Shown here: piece by piece, positions 34,948 to 45,944 of the stretch
How positions within the stretch are numbered: the stretch's first letter is position 1
How the letters are laid out: every line of letters starts with the position of its first letter
Source of the DNA: Sparassis latifolia
Lineage: Eukaryota; Basidiomycota; Agaricomycetes; Polyporales; Sparassidaceae
Assembly: GCA_018466975.1 (NCBI GenBank)
Contig: CM031560.1
Location: 2,542,001 to 2,606,000, forward strand
Length of the DNA stretch: 64,000 bases
Direction of reading: 5' to 3'
The notes under the pieces: generated by a model
What the model was told of the DNA's origin: nothing
The model's database searches: none
What the model saw: the letters and a program-made list of their open reading frames with translations, nothing else
Position numbers and translations under genes: made by a program

Positions 34948-35674
34948 ATGGGTCGTACCAATGCCAAGAAACATTCACCTTCTCACCGCAACCCACTGTC
35001 TTCAATCAAGATGCCGTCTCGCTATCCTCCGGCTAACTCGGACTCCTCTCAAAAAGCTCCCGCATCTTCACGAGTGCAACATACAGCACGTACCAGAACT
35101 ACAGGCTCAGAGGACGAAGATGAAGAGGTGCGTCCACCAAAGAAGAAGAGCACCAAGGCACATCTGGATTGAGAACCGGCTGACCACCGCAAGAAGAGAG
35201 CACTTCCAGCAAAAGAAAGCAGTGACGAAGATGACAGCAGTGATTCAGGTAAGGAGGACGACGAAGATAATGGCTACTCACACACGAATAAGGATACTGA
35301 TGAAGATGAGGAGGTGGAGCTAGGTGAAGGTGAGATGGAGATCGAAGCCGAGAATGAGGACGACAACGAGAAAGAGGACAAGGCCCATGCCTGAGGGCAC
35401 AAGCGCGGAAGCACTGAGCCGGATGATCAGTCCGACTCAGTGTCACATAAACGCCGTCGCACCAAGAAGCTTGTGAGGGGTATGGCCGAAAGACATGATC
35501 CGAAGTATGAATTCGAAGCAAATACAGGCTTTTACTGACTGGAGTCCATCTGTTTGCAGAGTATTTCGTCCCCTCAAGCCGTACCATGATGGTGCACGAT
35601 TTATTCCCTGCATCATCGGTCCTTTCGCACGTCCAATGCAAGCACTGCAGCTCGGCTTAATCTCGCAGCAAGAT
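34948..35674 (+). pseudogene. DUF6698-type gene, 5' part, split by a retrotransposon
   Basis: Starts MGRTNAKKHSPSHRNP and runs through a disordered, acidic and Lys/Arg-rich N-terminal region. It is interrupted by in-frame TGA codons at 35170-35172 and 35392-35394, after which the same frame keeps coding-like composition. A frame change near 35500 may be an intron. The part just before the break encodes FRPLKPYHDGARF and FARPMQALQLGLISQQD. The Ty3/gypsy element is inserted right after this, duplicating aagat (35670-35674). The second part resumes at 50101. DUF6698-like genes are a widespread agaricomycete family of unknown function. Confidence 0.72.
35670..35674. repeat. Target-site duplication aagat, left copy
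   Basis: Five bases immediately before the 5' LTR, repeated at 50101-50105 right after the 3' LTR. Confidence 0.92.
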
Positions 35675-35860
35675 TGTAAGGATATTAGAAGGATAGAGTA
35701 GTCGAGGCGTCGGAGTTAGCCGAGGCGTTGAATACGCGCTCAACCGCGTAGATGGGTTTTTCATCTTTACTTTACTCGCTGAAAACTTGCCTTCCGAATA
35801 CACTCGGTTCAGTGCATTTCCCGCGACTTAAGGACCACCAAAGGCCGCAAAAGCCTTATA
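35675..35860 (+). repeat. 5' LTR of the chromovirus
   Basis: 186 bp, starting tgtaaggata and ending aagccttata. It differs from the 3' copy at four positions, all transitions at CpG sites. No tRNA-type TGG primer site follows directly; the next bases are catttttgcactcgc. Confidence 0.92.
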
Positions 35861-35980
35861 CATTTTTGCACTCGCCGCTGATACCACCTCGGTATTAGTG
35901 AAGTCTATTCTAGCTAGGCAACAAACCCCTTTTCTACACCCCTTCGAAAAGACCTTGCTTCTATCACCTTCTCTGTCGAC

Positions 35981-38512
35981 ATGCCGGCCAAGAGGAACCC
36001 TACAAGCTCCACTGTGACCGTCACCACTGGAGTTGGTGGAATGAAGACAAGGCATAGTACCGTTCAGGACACCGCCGACGACGACGATAACGTCGATGAT
36101 CGCGGCCAATCCACTGACAAGAATGAACCGGTACCACCTGCTGACATTCATGATGACGCCGGTGACCCGTCTCGTGAGGCTGATCCCTCGCGATCGGGCA
36201 GATCAGAGCGCGATGGCGTCGTCGATACGCCAGGCGACCGTGATGCTCGCACGGGCGCTGCAGATGACAACACAGTCAGTGATCAGCACCGTGTATCTGA
36301 TACTAACATGGATGAGCCGCAGCTCAGCCAGTTGTGGAACCACACAGAGGACCTCCTTGCTACGATCTCAGCGAGGCTTGATGAGTCCGATGTGGCCTCT
36401 CAGCAGGCTATCAGCTATGCTAACCGGGCCATTCGTGAGGCCAATGCGGCCCGTGCTAGAGCCGCAAATGCTCGAAGGGATTTTGAGGAAGCGATTGGTA
36501 AGATTCGTACCTCAATCCTCCGTATTAAGAAGCAGGAGAATCCCGAGCTTGACGAATTATACACACCGCGTGAGTACTCTCATGCTGCAGACGAAGCAGC
36601 ACATCCGTCGAGGCCGCCCATTGGCGTTGAAGGTGATCGGCCGCAGTCTCCGCCGATCAACTCGGACGACTATGTCGAGAGGTCGCTCGACATACTGCTC
36701 CGGCCCCGCGACCGAAACGAGACGGATGCCACATACAACATTCGTCTCGATGGCCAAACCCGCTTTTTGGATGCACGCGGGGCAGAACAACGGCGTCGAG
36801 AGCGCGAGGCCCGCATCAATGAGACCTGGCAGCAGGCCGAGTCCCGCGTAGACATGCGTGCGCGTTGGGGTAGTGCGATGCCCTTCGCCACGCTGCGCAC
36901 CGCATTTGGTGATGCACCGCCGCCGGAACCACCTGGTGGTGGTGGTAACAACAACCCGCTGCATCGTGGAGGTTTGCCCGCGTGTGGTCGCGGACCACAC
37001 TCCTCTGGTCGGGGATTCCGTTCTGGTGGATTCCCTGGTGGAGGCGGTGATGGCGGTCCTCCAGATGGCGATGGCGACTCGAGTCCGCATGGTAGCGGCT
37101 CGGATGGAGATGATGAAGATGATGACGAGAGCCCTGAGAGGCCGTCTGTCCGTAATCTTGACAGGCATGCAACACGGAGTCCCAGCTACTTACAGGGTAG
37201 ACATAGCATGCCCCGTGGTAGTGTACCTCGTCAGCAACAACAGCCACAGCCGGGATATACGTTACCCGCTGTTGACGACTCGTTCATGCGTGATGGTGTG
37301 AAAACTATCCACGAGATGATCAGGAAGAAAGTCGGATGGGCACTACCTGATAGTAATGCTCTGAAAAATATGAAAAATATACCTCTGCCTGACAAGTATT
37401 CAGGTGAGGATGATCTCGAAGTTTTCGAATCGTGGTTGAAGTCCCTATTGCGATGGCTTCGGCTTTATCGCATGTGCGGACCAGACCTCGATGAGGAACG
37501 GCTCCAACTTATGGGCCAATTTCTCAAGGGTAAGGCTGCCGACTGGTACAATGACAATGTCGACACGCCTCACAATAATGTAAAGTGGAATTTCGAAGAT
37601 GCCGCGTGTGCCATTTTCTGGCGGTTCTTGTATCACGCAACCGCAGGAAATGCGGCTGATAAATTCTACGCAGTAATATACGAAGGATGGCGGAGTAAAC
37701 GGTGTATGGGATGAGCTAGCTAAGTATGCTGCCCGTATGCCTCAGCCGCCCGATGACTACATCGCTCGCACGAACCTTTGTCAAGGCGCTTCGGACGAAG
37801 TCGCGCCCTCTGTTCAGATCGAAGGGACGTTTCCGTCGAGACCACTCCGCTTACCACATTGCTGCATCTCGCTGTTCAGCAAGAACACAACAACCAGGTC
37901 GTTTCACGAAATCGTGTCAAACATTCCGCGCCTGCGCCCGTACCCACGCCGCGAAAACTACTTCTACCCAAGACACTCATGGCCAGAGCTCATCTGTGAA
38001 GCACCCGACCATGGGAAGTCGACGCGATTTGTGCTTGGCGTCGTGCGTCGCAATGATTTTCATCGTGATGGCGGATCTGGAAACCGCCCGCCGCAGAGCA
38101 CGAATCGCTCATTGCAAGCCCCGCCGCAGTCCACGCAGAAGGACGGGCGCCTACTAACTTCTCTGAAATCGTGGCGGACCGTCGGAAACCTTGCGAACGC
38201 CCGGTGTTACAACTGTGGTGAGTACGGCCACTTGTCACCGAACTGCCCGAAGCCCAAGGGCCCGAAGCTCCACGCGGCTCGTGTAATTGACGAGCGAGAA
38301 GCCGCGGAGGCAGAACCTGCCCAGGATGACGCGCAGGAGCATCCGGAGGTAGCTGAGGATGAGCACACTTTTGTGCATGATAATGTCGCACCCAATGCAG
38401 GAAATGGCGAACCCGAGGACGAGACGGTTGCACTCATCGAGGGCTCCAGTATGATCCAGAGGAGGAGAGCAACCCTCTGGAGGAGTACTTTGACCTCGAA
38501 GATGATGAGGTC
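35981..38512 (+). pseudogene. Chromovirus gag, frameshifted
   Basis: Opens MPAKRNPTSSTVTV and encodes a disordered acidic start, a coiled-coil-prone region (AISYANRAIREANAARA, near 36405-36465), a Pro/Gly-rich linker, and the capsid-like block with GKAADWYNDNVD (37530-37565). The first frame ends at 37714. Coding resumes in other frames (VWDELAKYAARMPQPPDDY near 37705-37760; LTTLLHLAVQQEHNNQ near 37848-37895), and the CCHC knuckle CYNCGEYGHLSPNC lies at about 38208-38249. A further one-base shift near 38450 links to the pol frame. At least four frame changes are needed to read it through, so no full Gag can be made. Confidence 0.85.
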
Positions 38513-41167
38513 ATGTACTACGGGTCGATGCGCATCGTTGAGGATGAAGATTCTGCGGAATCTGAGCCCTCGCGCGAAACACTCTCCATGTTCGAGCATG
38601 AGATGCTTCGACTCCAGACCGAGATTATGGCTGGAGGAGATGCTACAGCACTTGTTGGAGATGCTGACAATGCTGCTGTGTCCGCTGTATTTACGAATCC
38701 ACCGGCATACCAGGATGAGTCCTCAGAGCCGCTGTTGTTCGAATCGGACACAGATGTGGATGACGATGAAATGCCGCCACTTGTGGCAATTCCAGATGCT
38801 GAGGAAAATAGTGACAGCATCTCGGAAGTTAATACTAATGGCGCTCTTGAGTCATGGCTTGCAGGTCCTCCGATGGATGCTATCCACGGCCTGTATGCCC
38901 TCAATGGTGACCTCCTTTCAAACCTACAACAGTACGGCCGGTACATCGACATATTGTACGGCCAATTGTTGTGGACCCAACGCGAGCTTGCCCGCAGCGT
39001 CGTAGAGCAAGGAAACTTGCTGCGCGACCCGTTTGATCGCGTGCGGGCACTGACCGAATTCGTGCGGCGGCGCAAGCGAATTCGTGCATGGCTTCTAGTG
39101 CAGCGTGATATTCTTGCTGCAATGCCGTTGCCTGACCGCGGTGACTATGAGGACGACCCGTCGCCCGCCGCGGTGTTCAATGCAATATCGGACATCCTCT
39201 TCGAGGACCCCGACGATGCTCCGCCTGTATATGAGCTTCAGGACTTTGCACCAACATCAGTATTGCTGCGTGCAATGGCCGCTACGCCGGCGCCTGCAGC
39301 ATTACCCGTGGTAACTCGTGCCATGATACGGCGCCAGCAGACTTGTCATCGGCCAGACGTGTCGCGTCTTGACCAGACTTGTCTCACGGGCTACGTTACT
39401 GTCAATGGCCTACAGGCCCTCGTCCTGTTTGACTCGGGGAGTACGACAGACTCGATCTCTCCGGAGTTTGCTCGCGTAGCAGGAATCTCGATCTTGGAAC
39501 TCGAGAATCCTGTAATCCTTCAACTTGGATGTGTTGGTAGTCGCTCACGAATTAATTATGGTGTGAGGGTTCCTGTTATTTGTGGAACCTTCCAGGATGA
39601 TGTCTACTTAGACGTCGTCAATCTTGATCGATATGATGTTGTACTGGGGACACCGTTCATGCGTAAGTTCGGTGTCATTCTTGATTTTGCGAACAGCATC
39701 ATTCGCTTCCATGGACAACAAATTCATGCACTCCTGCCAGGGGAGGAGGAAGCTGGTGCTAATTGGCGAAAAAAGACGTTTCCTATGCGTCGTGCTCATG
39801 CTAGCAGCATTGCCGCTGTGAATACTCCAAGTCCTACGTCCCGTTCGGACCGACTAGCCACTCGAAGAGACGGCAACGGTGAGGTGACCGGAACCTCATC
39901 GCAGACGATTCGACTGCATCGAATCACCACGGATGTACACAGTTTGGCAAACACTATGGATATTGAGCGATGCTCGAGAATTCGCGACAAGATTCTTGAG
40001 CAGAATGCAGATTTGTTGGAGCCTGTGCCACCAGGCCTCCCTCCATTGCGAGAGGTTGTGCATATGATCCCTCTAATTGATGAGCGGAAGAGATATAATT
40101 ATTATCTTCCGAAGTGCCCAGATGCACTCAAACCAAAGCTGCTTGAGAAGATCAAGAGATATGTCGATGCTGGCTGGTGGATACCTTGCCATGCAGATCA
40201 AGCAGCACCCCTTATGTGCATTCCCAAAAAGAATGGGGATATTCGTACTGTCGTTGATCTGAGACAGCGAAATGAGAATACGGTCAAGGATGTGACACCA
40301 TTCCCTGACCAAGATCAGATACGAAATGATGTGGCTCGAGCTCGCATTCGCTTGAAGCTAGATATGTCAGATGCTTATGAACAAATTCGGGTTACACCTG
40401 AAGATGTTCATAAGACAACATTTGCAACAATTTATGGCACATTTCAGAGTTGTGTCATGCAGCAAGGCGATTGCAATGCGCCATCGTCTTTCCAACGATT
40501 AATGACAACAATATTCCGTGACAATATCGGAATTTTCGTGCATGTCTATTTGGATGATATTTTCATATTCTCGGACACAATCGAGGAGCATGAAAAACAC
40601 CTCGAGTGGGTATTTGCGAAACTCCGGAAGCACCGGATGTTTCTCAGCCGCAAGAAGTGTGCCCTATTTGCACAACAAATGGACTGTCTCGGTCATTTAA
40701 TTGATGACAAGGGGCTTCATGCCGATGTGGACAAGATGGCCCATGTCAGAGATTGGCCAGTCCCTAGGAATTACAATGATGTCCAGCGATTTTTGGGACT
40801 TGTGCAGTATCTCGCACACTTTATGCCCGATGTCTCTGCATACACGGGACCACTCAGCGGAATGGTACGTAATGGTCAGGCCTTTAATTGGTGACCGATA
40901 CACCAGAAATGTCTGGATTCGATCAAAGCTCTTGCGTGCAGGACACCAATCCTTAGACCAATTGACCTGCGAAACCCTGAGCCTATTTGGGTTATTACTG
41001 ACGCCTCTACATCGGGCGTTGGTGCCGTGTATGGTCAGGGCCCTGAGTGGAATCGATGCCGCCCAGCGGGATTCATGTCCAAGAAGTTTACGACAGCACA
41101 GCATGCATACTATACCTTCGAGATGGAGGCGCTTGCTGTGCTTGAGGCTCTCATGAAATGGGAGGAC
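38513..41167 (+). pseudogene. Chromovirus pol part 1: protease, reverse transcriptase, start of RNase H
   Basis: Open from about 38450 to a TGA at 40892-40894, after which the same frame continues coherently to 41167. Protease: LVLFDSGSTTDSISPEF with the DSG active site near 39427. Reverse transcriptase: LDMSDAYEQIRV and the catalytic VYLDDIFIFSD near 40547. RNase H begins after the stop (PIWVITDASTSGVGAVYGQG, EALMKWED) and is cut at 41167 by the nested LTR element. The stop sits between conserved blocks FNW and PIHQKCL; one base change would account for it. Confidence 0.9.
41163..41167. repeat. Target-site duplication aggac, left copy of the nested element
   Basis: Matches 45940-45944. Removing one copy plus the element rejoins the RNase H frame exactly (MKWED then KLIGRHFKVV). 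Confidence 0.94.
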
Positions 41168-41984
41168 TGTCACGGGGGCCAGTCGTGCCACCGTACATCC
41201 GGTTCGTCGTCTAGTGACTAGGCCTTCGCAAGGGCTCAAGTCAATCGTGAGGGGTCCGACCTCCAGTCATAGCGATGACCAGAGGTCGGCCCAGTGGAGG
41301 AGTCTTATGAACGCTTGGCCGCTGTCTGCGGACCAAGGTCGATCTGTCGCACAGATGTAGATGGTAAAACTGGTTGATGTGTAACCAGGACAAGATGGGG
41401 ACTCCAGCTTGTCCTGTCGGTCTTATATACAAGTACAGGCATCTGTCTACCTGTAATACTAGAACTACGATTGGTCCATCGGTATCAATACAAGGGCACA
41501 GGGTTCGTATACCTGTCCCACGGTCGTGAGAATGCTGAGTCAGTCATGACTCTGCGTGAGAGACAATCTGTCCATATGGAGATAAGGTCGTGCTGCAAAG
41601 ACAAGGCAGCAGCGAGGTCGCCGTAGCGCCTAGCGCATGTATCAGGGTCTAGGGTCATGCCCATGAGGTTCGGTATCTGTATCGTAAGAGTAAGGCAAAG
41701 GTGAGGCAAACACGCCTTTGTCGTGTGTGTGATAGGAAGCGCGCCCTAGGTCTGGATCTCGCACATGAGGTAAACATGCCTTGAGCACAAGGCGCATATC
41801 GCCAGATGATCAGGTAGATCCGCGCGGATAGATAAGGGTGATGACCATGATGACATCATGGTCATGTGGTCAGTGACGTCATTGTCACATGGTCAGTCTA
41901 GGCTCTGTGACGTCATTGTCACATGATCGGTAAAGGTAGAGGCGGAAGTCGTCCGCGTGTTCCTCAGAGAGGAGCTTTGTAACA
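41168..41984 (+). repeat. Left LTR of the nested element
   Basis: 817 bp. It contains a TATA-like tatata at 41424-41429, and near its end a 25-bp palindrome and two CRE-type octamers. It differs from the right LTR by six C/T transitions and two compensating 1-bp indels. Confidence 0.93.
41841..41915. promoter_or_regulatory. Palindrome plus two TGACGTCA sites in the LTR
   Basis: 41841-41865 is a 12-bp perfect inverted repeat around a single base (atgaccatgatg/catcatggtcat). It is followed by TGACGTCA at 41874-41881 and again at 41908-41915, each inside gtgacgtcattgtcac. TGACGTCA is the CRE/ATF-type bZIP site in fungi and animals. The same array is repeated in the right LTR (about 45796-45870). 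A role as LTR enhancer is inference. Confidence 0.6.
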
Positions 41985-42267
41985 TCAGCTCCCATTCAGG
42001 TCTTCAATTCCCTGGATTGAAGTCGTCAAGAAAGTCGGTCGGGAAATGGAATGGAGAAATTCCATGTATCGTTGTTCATCGTGTCATGTCATCGCATGAT
42101 TCTGGGTAAATCAGAGGCGGAAAATGAAAAAATTGACCTGGATGTTAATCCAGCTTCGCAAACTTCGTTCTGCTTGTCGCTCGCATCCCTTTAGGATTGC
42201 TCGCTCCAACTGCAAGTCTTCTGTTCGTCTTCTTCTCATAAGCTATTCAGCTATGTTCATCGTCTTC

Positions 42268-42462
42268 CATTAGTCTTGTTTCTTTGTGCTTTCGCACAGT
42301 GAATGGTCAACTTGCGTTGCCCATTCTTCTTCCATTAGTCTTGTTTCTTTGTGCTTTCGCACGGTGAATGATCAACTCGTGTTGCCCATTCTTCCTCCAT
42401 TAGTCTTGTTTCTTTGTGCTTTCGCACGGTGAATGGTCAACTCGTGTTGCCCATTCTTCCCT
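42268..42462. repeat. Tandem repeat, about 64-bp unit, three copies
   Basis: Each unit reads ttccattagtcttgtttctt, continues through gtgctttcgcac, and ends with ttgcccattctt. Copies differ by a few bases. It lies inside the nested element. Confidence 0.85.
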
Positions 42463-42813
42463 ACTACTACCCCGGCCTAAAAATCAGGAGGGCTCATGGT
42501 GTAGTGACGTCGTCAAAAATTCGCAAGATGGAAAGAGAGTGTGGTGGAAGGGAGGAGGGGGGGAAAAAATTTGCCCTTGTGGGAGGGTTCCTCGTCCTCG
42601 ATTACTCTTGTCGTTCCTCGATTCCACTCGTCACTCCTCGATTCCACTCGTTCCTCGTCACCCGGGCACTCGGGCTCATTCCTTTGGCTCGGATATGCAT
42701 CCTCGCCTACTATCCCCTATCAGCTCCCATTCAAAAAAACCAGATACCCTGGATCTGAAACCGATCAAAACAGGTAACAAATCGTAAAGGGAAAAAGAGG
42801 GTGGGCAGCAAGG

Positions 42814-42916
42814 GTCTTCTAGTTTCGAGTCATTGCGGACAAATATCGTCTTCTAGTTTTAAGTCATTGCGGACAAGTATGGTCTTCTAGTTTTAAGTCA
42901 TTGCGGACATGTATCG
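42814..42916. repeat. Tandem repeat, about 35-bp unit, three copies
   Basis: Unit tcttctagttttaagtcatt followed by gcggacaagtatcg. Three adjacent copies with few differences, in the nested element interior. Confidence 0.85.
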
Positions 42917-44286
42917 TGGTTGGCTGGTCATCGTCAATGCCAGCATGGTTAATCATCTTCTGGTGAGCGATAGCTCCCATTCAGGTTTCATGTCTTCGAT
43001 GTTTCTAATCATCGGGATAATCGTGGCCTTATCTTGGGTTGATACTGCACTTCGTCGGTTATCTCCCTTCACATTCCGTGAATGCCATAATCTTGCCTTT
43101 CGGCTTTCATCAAGGTCGTTCGTCCTTCTGATAACCTTTCTGCACCCTGGGTATCTCGCCCTACTAGGTGTTCTCAGCAAAGGTTCAGATCAAATATCCA
43201 ATGGTAAGCGATAGCTCCCATTCACGTTTCATGTCCAGTTTCATGTCTTCATCATTAAAGTACCCCGGCCTAGGTTTGAACTACCCCGGCCTAGCGTGAT
43301 ACTTCATCGAATATTTCATGTCGGGTCTTATCGTGTGTTGGTGTCGAATAGAATCGACTACCTCCATCCATATTCCATGGATGCCCTATTCGTCGCTGTG
43401 TCGTATATCGAATTTCGTCTGTGAATGTCGTTCATCCAGATGATGAGACCACAGTCTACATCAAATCTAAGGATCGGCCGTGACCCAGTATCCTTTCTAT
43501 CCATGGGGAACTACCCCGCGCATGTCATCAAAAGTGCCATATCGAAGGCTGTCGTTCATAGTAGTTTCGCCCATCGAGATCTGTCTGATCGTCGAGGGTT
43601 GCTAGACCTATTTAGGCATCTAGCATCGGGTGTCGTCATCGTGGTGGTCAACAAAGGACCGTCTGGGACTTCCAGACATCATCGAATGAGTTATGTCTGT
43701 CTTGATCATGCTCGAGTCGTCATCGTGGTGGTCAACAAAGGACCATTAGGGGTTTCCTAATATCAGGTGTCGTTATCGGGGATTGGAGTGTCGTGTACTG
43801 TTAACTCCAAGTCATTCTTCGGTGATATGATCTCTTGTTAAGTTCAATCATCAGGCTGATTGTCGCCTCGTCGAACCTTCGGCCTAGATTCGGTATAGAT
43901 CATTGGTTTATACGGAGAGCCAGGATCCGTCTTCTGTCAGAACCTTTTGTCATTCAAGGTTCATCCAGGTTCAGTTTCTTTATCGTCGAGAGCTGTGATC
44001 GACGGTCGTCGTTCAGATCCTTTTGTTACATCAGGATCTTCTTCGGATTGTCGGTTTCTTTAACGTCGAGAGCCTCTTCGACAGGAAATGGTTTTGAAGT
44101 GTCAACTCGCGGTATCTTCAAACATTCCATGGTCATCAACTCGTAATGGAATCGAGTTGTCAATCTTTCTGCACCCCAGGTAACTCGCCATGCAGGGTGT
44201 TCTCAGCCAAGATCTATCGTTTGTTTATAGTGGAGAGCGAGTGTCCACTTGCTCAGTCCGAGCTCCCATTCAGGGATCACAATCAT

Positions 44287-44432
44287 CAAGTTTCCTTCAG
44301 ATCGGACTCAATTAAGAGTCTACGGTTTATACGGGTTGCCGTTCCCGGGATCGACAATCGTCAAGTTTTCTTCGGATCGGACTCAATTAAGAGTCTACGG
44401 TTTATACGGGTTGCCGTTCCCGGGATCAATCT
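44287..44432. repeat. Duplicated ~80-bp segment in the nested element
   Basis: The segment with tcggactcaattaagagtc and gggttgccgttcccgggatc occurs twice in direct orientation. Similar shorter duplications lie at about 43629-43745 (catcgtggtggtcaacaaag) and 44805-44945 (ctccatctctgt...cacaggtgtcctaatgtta). Confidence 0.8.
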
Positions 44433-45122
44433 GCACCGTGGGTATCTCGCCGCACTCGGTGTTGTCAGCCATGATCATCAAGTGTGCGACTTAAGTCCTT
44501 CGTCAAAGGCTGCGCACCGTCCTCAGTTCATCACGGTCCATAGAATCGGTACTAATTCTACGGTGGCCAAACCTTTCCGATTCGCAGTCACATGCGGCTC
44601 GTACATGTCTTTGATTATTACACATGTCGTAGCTTTCCTCGCATGAGGGGATTCGACCCCTGAGAGTCGCCCAATGAAGGGTAAACTCTTGAGAGTTCGT
44701 CTCGGACAAGGTGCCAATCAATTGTCTTTCGAAAATCTGGTCTCACCTAGGAATGACCAGACAAGGGTCTTCTTCGTCGTTCCAATGTTGGATATCGAAT
44801 CGAGAGTATGGAGTGTCAATCACGGTCTCTCCATCTCTGTCGTCACAGGTGTCCTAATGTTAATGGACAAGGTCGAGGTCAAGAGAATGGAGTTTCAAAT
44901 CACGGTATCTCCATCTCTGTTATCACAGGTGTCCTAATGTTACGCTGTCTGCGAACATGGACAAGTCGAGGTCGGGTAGTGTCGTCCTAAGGTAACCGTC
45001 GCCTTGGTCGGTCAAGGAACATATCATGACACAGTCGCTGTCTGCGAACTGGTCGAAGTCAGGGTCGTCAGATCAGCTCTAAACCATAGGAGGTTGAGCA
45101 GTGAATAATCATCTTGTCCTAA

Positions 45123-45939
45123 TGTCACGGGGGCCAGTCGTGCCACCGTACATCCGGTTCGTCGTCTAGTGACTAGGCCTTCGCAAGGGCTCAAGTCAAT
45201 CGTGAGGGGTCCGACCTCCAGTCATAGCGATGACCAGAGGTCGGCCCAGTGGAGGAGTCTTATGAACGCTTGGCCGCTGTCTGCGGACCAAGGTCGATCT
45301 GTCGCACAGATGTAGATGGTAAAACTGGTTGATGTGTAACCAGGACAAGATGGGGACTCCAGCTTGTCCTGTCGGTCTTATATACAAGTACAGGCATCTG
45401 TCTACCTGTAATACTAGAACTACGATTGGTCCATCGGTATCAATACAAGGGCACAGGGTTCGTATACCTGTCCCACGGTCGTGAGAATGCTGAGTCAGTC
45501 ATGACTCTGCGTGAGAGACAATCTGTCCATATGGAGATAAGGTCGTGCTGCAAAGACAAGGCAGCAGCGAGGTCGTCGTGCGTCTAGCGCATGTATCAGG
45601 GTCTAGGGTCATGCCCATGAGGTTCGGTATCTGTATCGTAAGAGTAAGGCAAAGGTGAGGCAAACACGCCTTTGTCGTGTGTGTGATAGGAAGTGCGTCC
45701 TAGGTCTGGATCTCGCACATGAGGTAAACATGCCTTGAGCACAAGGCGCATATCGTCAGATGATCAGGTAGATCCGTGCCGGATAGATAAGGGTGATGAC
45801 CATGATGACATCATGGTCATGTGGTCAGTGACGTCATTGTCACATGGTCAGTCTAGGCTCTGTGACGTCATTGTCACATGATCGGTAAAGGTAGAGGCGG
45901 AAGTCGTCCGCGTGTTCCTCAGAGAGGAGCTTTGTAACA
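45123..45939 (+). repeat. Right LTR of the nested element
   Basis: 817 bp copy of 41168-41984. At the six transition positions this copy has T where the left LTR has C. Confidence 0.93.
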
Positions 45940-45944
45940 AGGAC

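Larger units (their letters stand above)
41168..45939 (+). mobile_element. Nested non-autonomous LTR element (LARD-like)
   Basis: 4,772 bp with two 817-bp direct LTRs (41168-41984 and 45123-45939) that start TG and end CA, flanked by 5-bp duplications. The 3,138-bp interior has no ORF resembling gag, protease, RT or integrase; it is built of degenerate tandem and dispersed repeats (see separate entries) and short chance ORFs. LTRs are about 99 percent identical, so insertion was recent. Its orientation cannot be fixed from genes; the plus strand is assigned by the TG...CA ends only, which are symmetrical. It must be mobilised in trans. Confidence 0.9.

Noticed and set aside
37726..38157. Separate Arg-rich protein downstream of gag
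   Set aside because: A mixture of true gag codons and out-of-frame translation after frameshifts.
42268..42916. CRISPR-like array
   Set aside because: Adjacent tandem repeats without unique spacers in a eukaryotic LTR element; an ordinary minisatellite.
44146..44646. 166-codon ORF inside the nested element as its gene
   Set aside because: It runs across the duplicated 80-bp repeats and encodes a repeated peptide only because of them; no retroviral motif.
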